Assembly (NCBI RefSeq): GCF_900129705.1
Contig: NZ_FQWO01000001.1
Span: forward strand, 664,649 to 728,648
DNA length: 64,000 nucleotides
Reading direction: 5' to 3'
From: Flavobacterium granuli
Lineage (GTDB): Bacteria > Bacteroidota > Bacteroidia > Flavobacteriales > Flavobacteriaceae
Numbering within the stretch: position 1 is the stretch's first letter; each line of letters starts with the position of its first letter. This document shows, one piece after another, positions 60,926-64,000 of the stretch. The notes under the pieces were generated by a model. That model was not told the DNA's origin. It was given only the letters and a program-made list of their open reading frames with translations, and did no database searches. Made by a program: the position numbers and the translations under genes.

Positions 60926-62006
60926 AACGCATACCCTGTTATTGATTGATGACAAACCTGCCAATTTAATCGCTTTAAAAAGCATGCTTGAGCATCCCAA
61001 TAGAGAAATAATATGCTGTCAATCTGCCAATGAAGGATTGCAAATACTGTTGAAAGAAAAAATCTCACTCATTTTAGTAGATGTGCAAATGCCTGAAATG
61101 GATGGTTATGAGTTTGTTGAAATAATAAAACAGCATCCTGATACGGCCAACATACCTACTATTTTTGTCACAGCAATAAGCGATGAACCTAAATATATTA
61201 ACAAGGCTTATGATCTGGGGGCCATCGATTTTCTTTTTAAACCCCTAATTACAGAAGTTACAAGAAAAAAAGTGGACTCCTTTTTAAAAATATGGGATTA
61301 TGATCAACAATTAAAATCATTGAATGAGAAGCTTCAGGTAAAAAACAGCGAGTTAGAACAATTTGCAAATATTATTGCTCATGATTTGAAAACACCATTA
61401 AACAATATAAAGTCTCTAATTGATTTTATAGAAGAAGAACATGTGCTAGACCTTAAAGAAGAAGCTACCGGACTGTTTGAAATGGTGAAGACCTCTGCTA
61501 TGGATATGTCTAAATTAATCGATGATTTATTACATTATTCTAAGAATGTAGAAAACAACGAAGGCAAAGAAAGTATTCATATCTTAACCGAAATTAACGG
61601 AATCATCAAACTTATCGATACCGATAATAATATTAAGATTAATAAAGAGAATTTAAATCATAATATTTTATTCCAGCCTGTAGCATTTAAACAAATAATT
61701 CAAAATTTATTATCAAATGCTATCAAATATAACGACAAAGATGTTACAGAAATAAACATCCTATACTCCGAACTTGATAAAAAAATATCCATTAGTGATA
61801 ATGGCCCAGGAATACCGGAAAATCAACATGAAAAGGTTTTTGATATGTTTTACACCCTTGGCAAAACATCCAGAGGAGATTCAGGTACTGGTATAGGTTT
61901 AAATTTGGTAAAAAAATTAGCAGAAAGAAACGATGTTACTGTTCATTTCAACAACAATTACACCGAAGGAACCGAAGTAATCATTTCAAACTTAATTACT
62001 TCATAA
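60912..62006 (+). CDS. Receiver-histidine kinase protein (last gene of the CheR/CheB-like operon)
   Basis: A 364-residue soluble protein with an N-terminal receiver (LLIDDKPANLIALKSML, acceptor Asp in ILVDVQMPEMDG, Lys in LFKPL). A short coil follows, then HisKA (FANIIAHDLKTPLNNI) and HATPase (NLLSNAIKYNDK, DNGPGIP, GTGIGLNLV). It can receive phosphate and act as a kinase, so it may pass signals from the large kinase to another partner. It begins 14 bases before the CheB-like gene ends. Confidence 0.92.
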   Translation: MNTAKTHTLLLIDDKPANLIALKSMLEHPNREIICCQSANEGLQILLKEKISLILVDVQMPEMDGYEFVEIIKQHPDTANIPTIFVTAISDEPKYINKAYDLGAIDFLFKPLITEVTRKKVDSFLKIWDYDQQLKSLNEKLQVKNSELEQFANIIAHDLKTPLNNIKSLIDFIEEEHVLDLKEEATGLFEMVKTSAMDMSKLIDDLLHYSKNVENNEGKESIHILTEINGIIKLIDTDNNIKINKENLNHNILFQPVAFKQIIQNLLSNAIKYNDKDVTEINILYSELDKKISISDNGPGIPENQHEKVFDMFYTLGKTSRGDSGTGIGLNLVKKLAERNDVTVHFNNNYTEGTEVIISNLITS

Positions 62007-62030
62007 AAATAGTAACAAACCTAATAGTAT

Positions 62031-62068
62031 TAAAAAAGGCTGTATTAATAAAAATACAGCCTTTTTTA
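62031..62068. terminator. Bidirectional terminator between the signalling operon and pafA
   Basis: TAAAAAAGGCTGTATT (62031-62046) pairs perfectly with AATACAGCCTTTTTTA (62053-62068) around a 6-base loop, with A and T tracts on both sides. Confidence 0.94.
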
Positions 62069-62076
62069 ATTATAAG

Positions 62077-63690
62077 TTAATCTTTCAAAACTTCTTCTAA
62101 AACATTAGCCTCTGTTCCATTAGGAAATGGAATTTTTAACTTTTGAGCTAATGTTGGTGCAATTTCTGTGATATTTTTTTTATCATAGGATTCGCCTTTT
62201 TTAACATGCCAACCATAAAAGATAGCCGGTACATGTGTATCATAGCTGTACGGAGTTCCATGAGAAGTTCCTTTTCCTTGATACTCAATATAACCTGGTT
62301 TATCTAAAATAACAAGGTCTCCATTCTGGGTAACATCATATCCTTTGACAATAAAATTCAAAAAATAATCATTTCCAGAAGCATTCAAAATTTCTTCCTC
62401 AGTATACACTCTTTTGACATAATCCTGAGACATTAAGTAAGTTTTAAAAGAAGCTTTAACAACATCCAAATCTAGATTCTTATTCTTAATCGTCTCTTTA
62501 TTAAAAAACAAATTGAAACTAGAATAATTCAAAATTAGATCAGCTCCAAAAGTTTTCATAGAGAAATCTTTAAGATTTGTTCTAATATCTTTTGGACTCA
62601 CACTTCTTACGTTATACTTATTATCTCTTAAAAAATTAACATTTTCAGCACCTGCATGATCTGCAGTCAAGAAAAGCAAATAATTATCCTTACCTACTTT
62701 CTTATCTAGATAAACTAAAAAATCAGCTATAGTTTGATCCAATCTTAAATAAGTATCCTGTAATTCCATTGAACGTGGTCCTAGCAAATGTCCTACATAA
62801 TCAGTAGAGGAAAAACTAACCGCTAAAAAATCAGTAGCATCATCTTTACCTAATTCTTCCATTTCGATTGTTCTCATGGCAAATTCAGCTACAAGATCAT
62901 TCCCAAAAGGGGTTGACCTTAATACGCCTGCATCATTTTTTTCATACATCTCTTTCAAGTTATATGGAAAAACTGGAGCTGGACTATTATACAATAATCC
63001 TTCATACGGATTGTCATCTACTAAACTCTCATTGTAAGTAGTCTTAGGTTTATACAAATCCCAGCCTTTATTAATATAGGCCATATATCTTTTCTCATCA
63101 TTAAATTTGGTTACCCAATCCGGTAATTTTTCTCCGTAGAAAGTACTCGAAACAAAAGCACCAGTTTTGCTATACCAAAACGCCCAGTTTGCAAAATGTC
63201 CTGCCGGCAATATCGCACCGCGATCTTTAATGCTCAATCCTATGACCTTACCTTTAAAATTGGTAGCCATACGCAATTCATCCGTAATTGTAGTACTTTG
63301 CAAATTTTTAGGTGACATCTCCCCTTCTTCTTTAGTTCCATTCCCAATGGTACTCACTGAAGCATCATCTGTACAATACATTTCTTTACCCAAAGTTCTA
63401 CTGAACCATTCGTTCCCAACAATACCATGAACTGATGGAGTTGCGCCAGTATAAATAGAAGCATGCCCAGGAGCAGTATAAGTAGGCATATAATTATAAT
63501 GCATATTTTGAAAGGTATATCCATTATTCATTAACCTTTTAAAACCATTCGCAGAAAAATCATCTGAAAAACGATACAAATACTCTGTCTTCATTTGATC
63601 TACAACAATTCCAATCACTAATTTAGGACGCTGTTGGGCATAAACATTTACAATCCCTAAAAATGCAAAAAATAAAATCAATTTTCTCAT
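62077..63690 (-). CDS. pafA: PafA-type alkaline phosphatase
   Basis: A 537-residue exported phosphomonoesterase of the alkaline phosphatase superfamily. ATG 63690 gives the signal peptide MRKLILFFAFLGIVNVYAQ; an upstream in-frame start adds 25 residues of no signal character. Catalytic parts are VVDQM (metal Asp), YTGATPSVHGIVGN with the Thr nucleophile, SIKDRGAILPAGH (Lys/Arg), SSTDYVGH, TADHAG and SHGTPYSYDTHVP. In Flavobacterium and Elizabethkingia, PafA releases phosphate from organic phosphates in the periplasm. Confidence 0.92.
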   Translation of the reverse strand: MRKLILFFAFLGIVNVYAQQRPKLVIGIVVDQMKTEYLYRFSDDFSANGFKRLMNNGYTFQNMHYNYMPTYTAPGHASIYTGATPSVHGIVGNEWFSRTLGKEMYCTDDASVSTIGNGTKEEGEMSPKNLQSTTITDELRMATNFKGKVIGLSIKDRGAILPAGHFANWAFWYSKTGAFVSSTFYGEKLPDWVTKFNDEKRYMAYINKGWDLYKPKTTYNESLVDDNPYEGLLYNSPAPVFPYNLKEMYEKNDAGVLRSTPFGNDLVAEFAMRTIEMEELGKDDATDFLAVSFSSTDYVGHLLGPRSMELQDTYLRLDQTIADFLVYLDKKVGKDNYLLFLTADHAGAENVNFLRDNKYNVRSVSPKDIRTNLKDFSMKTFGADLILNYSSFNLFFNKETIKNKNLDLDVVKASFKTYLMSQDYVKRVYTEEEILNASGNDYFLNFIVKGYDVTQNGDLVILDKPGYIEYQGKGTSHGTPYSYDTHVPAIFYGWHVKKGESYDKKNITEIAPTLAQKLKIPFPNGTEANVLEEVLKD

Positions 63691-63825
63691 AATATACTTT
63701 ATATAGCTTGTAAAAATACAAATTAAACTTTTAAAATAGTTCATTAGAAACCTAAGAATTACCATATGTTAATCACCATTTAACATACTGAAATACTATA
63801 AAATCATTAAATTTTAGTCCAAAAG

Positions 63826-63856
63826 AAATCCTATTCATTTTTAATGAATAGGATTT
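63826..63856. repeat. 14-bp inverted repeat between pafA and the 5S rRNA terminator
   Basis: AAATCCTATTCATT (63826-63839) pairs with AATGAATAGGATTT (63843-63856), loop TTT. On the minus strand it comes after the 5S terminator and could be a back-up terminator for the rRNA operon. Confidence 0.65.
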
Positions 63857-63872
63857 AGGATTTGCTTTAAAT

Positions 63873-63904
63873 AAAAAACCCTGTTTCGTTAGAAACAGGG
63901 TTTT
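63873..63904 (-). terminator. rRNA operon terminator
   Basis: AAAACCCTGTTTC (63875-63887) pairs with GAAACAGGGTTTT (63892-63904) around GTTA; the A run at 63873-63878 gives the U tract on the minus strand. It lies 9 bases past the 5S 3' end. Confidence 0.92.
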
Positions 63905-63912
63905 CAAAGAAA

Positions 63913-64000
63913 GGCGACGACATACTCTCCCACATAACTGCAGTACCATCTGCGCAGGCGGGCTTAACTACTCTGTTCGGGATGGGAAGAGGTGAGCCCC
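63913..64000 (-). rRNA. rrf: 5S ribosomal RNA, 3' part (continues beyond the window)
   Basis: The reverse complement reads a 5S-like sequence: CCTCTTCCCATCCCGAACAG, AGTTAAGCCCGCC, GCAGATGGTACTGCA and the 3' end GAGAGTATGTCGTCGCC. These are the conserved loop and helix III-V elements. About 88 of roughly 110 nucleotides are inside the window; the 5' end and the 16S/23S genes lie to the right. Confidence 0.95.

Overview
This 64 kb window is chromosomal DNA of a low-GC Bacteroidota bacterium, almost certainly a Flavobacterium or close relative. The evidence is the parB–DUF5683–dapB–lepB–WbqC gene order, the flavobacterial -7 promoter box (TAnnTTTG) in front of many genes, the lack of Shine-Dalgarno sites, and Bacteroidota-specific families (DUF5683, DUF4369, OMP_b-brl_3 receptors, PafA phosphatase, long signal peptidase I). 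Most of the window is housekeeping. No prophage, integrase, CRISPR array or intact insertion sequence was seen.

Layout. 1-4.1 kb (+): end of parB, a DUF5683 protein, dapB, lepB and a WbqC-family protein. 4.1-10.3 kb (-): a run holding a TPR membrane protein, ribH, mutL, two rhomboid proteases and an EEP-fold hydrolase. 10.5-23.1 kb (+): recF, a rhodanese-thioredoxin lipoprotein, two glycosyltransferases, murB, an ECF-type sigma factor, a TonB protein, lipA, gap and a TPR hybrid histidine kinase. 23.1-24.9 kb (-): punA and lpxK. 25-28.9 kb (+): a Nif3 protein, a coiled-coil protein, a hydrolase and rluF. 28.9-34.8 kb (-): corA, DUF1801, folD, ffh and argS. 35-45.7 kb (mixed strands): an outer-membrane barrel receptor, fabH, an S9 peptidase, a lone ABC ATPase, an OmpA lipoprotein, a lipocalin and htpG. 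45.7-47.3 kb: a repeat-rich island with two genes that each carry an in-frame stop where Trp is expected. 47.3-55.3 kb (+): VIT transporter, DMT transporter, AlkB, fatty acid hydroxylase, DUF2805, hydrolase, M61 peptidase and a DUF4369 lipoprotein. 55.5-62.0 kb (+): a tightly packed signalling operon of giant hybrid kinase, CheR-like methyltransferase, CheB-like methylesterase and receiver-kinase. 62-64 kb (-): pafA, then the 3' end of a 5S rRNA gene with its terminator, marking an rRNA operon that continues off the right edge.

The most notable system is the 55.5-62.0 kb operon. It puts chemotaxis-type methylation enzymes beside a sensor kinase, with no methyl-accepting chemotaxis protein, CheA or CheW in view. 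The kinase carries an eleven-heptad, Glu/Gln-rich coiled coil between GAF and HisKA that could be the methylated segment. Also worth attention are the GIY-YIG/REP-like island at 46.4-47.0 kb and a structured intergenic element present twice (about 27.9 and 45.9 kb).

Genes were identified by reading motifs, without database searches. Start codons were chosen from family starts and from overlaps with upstream genes.
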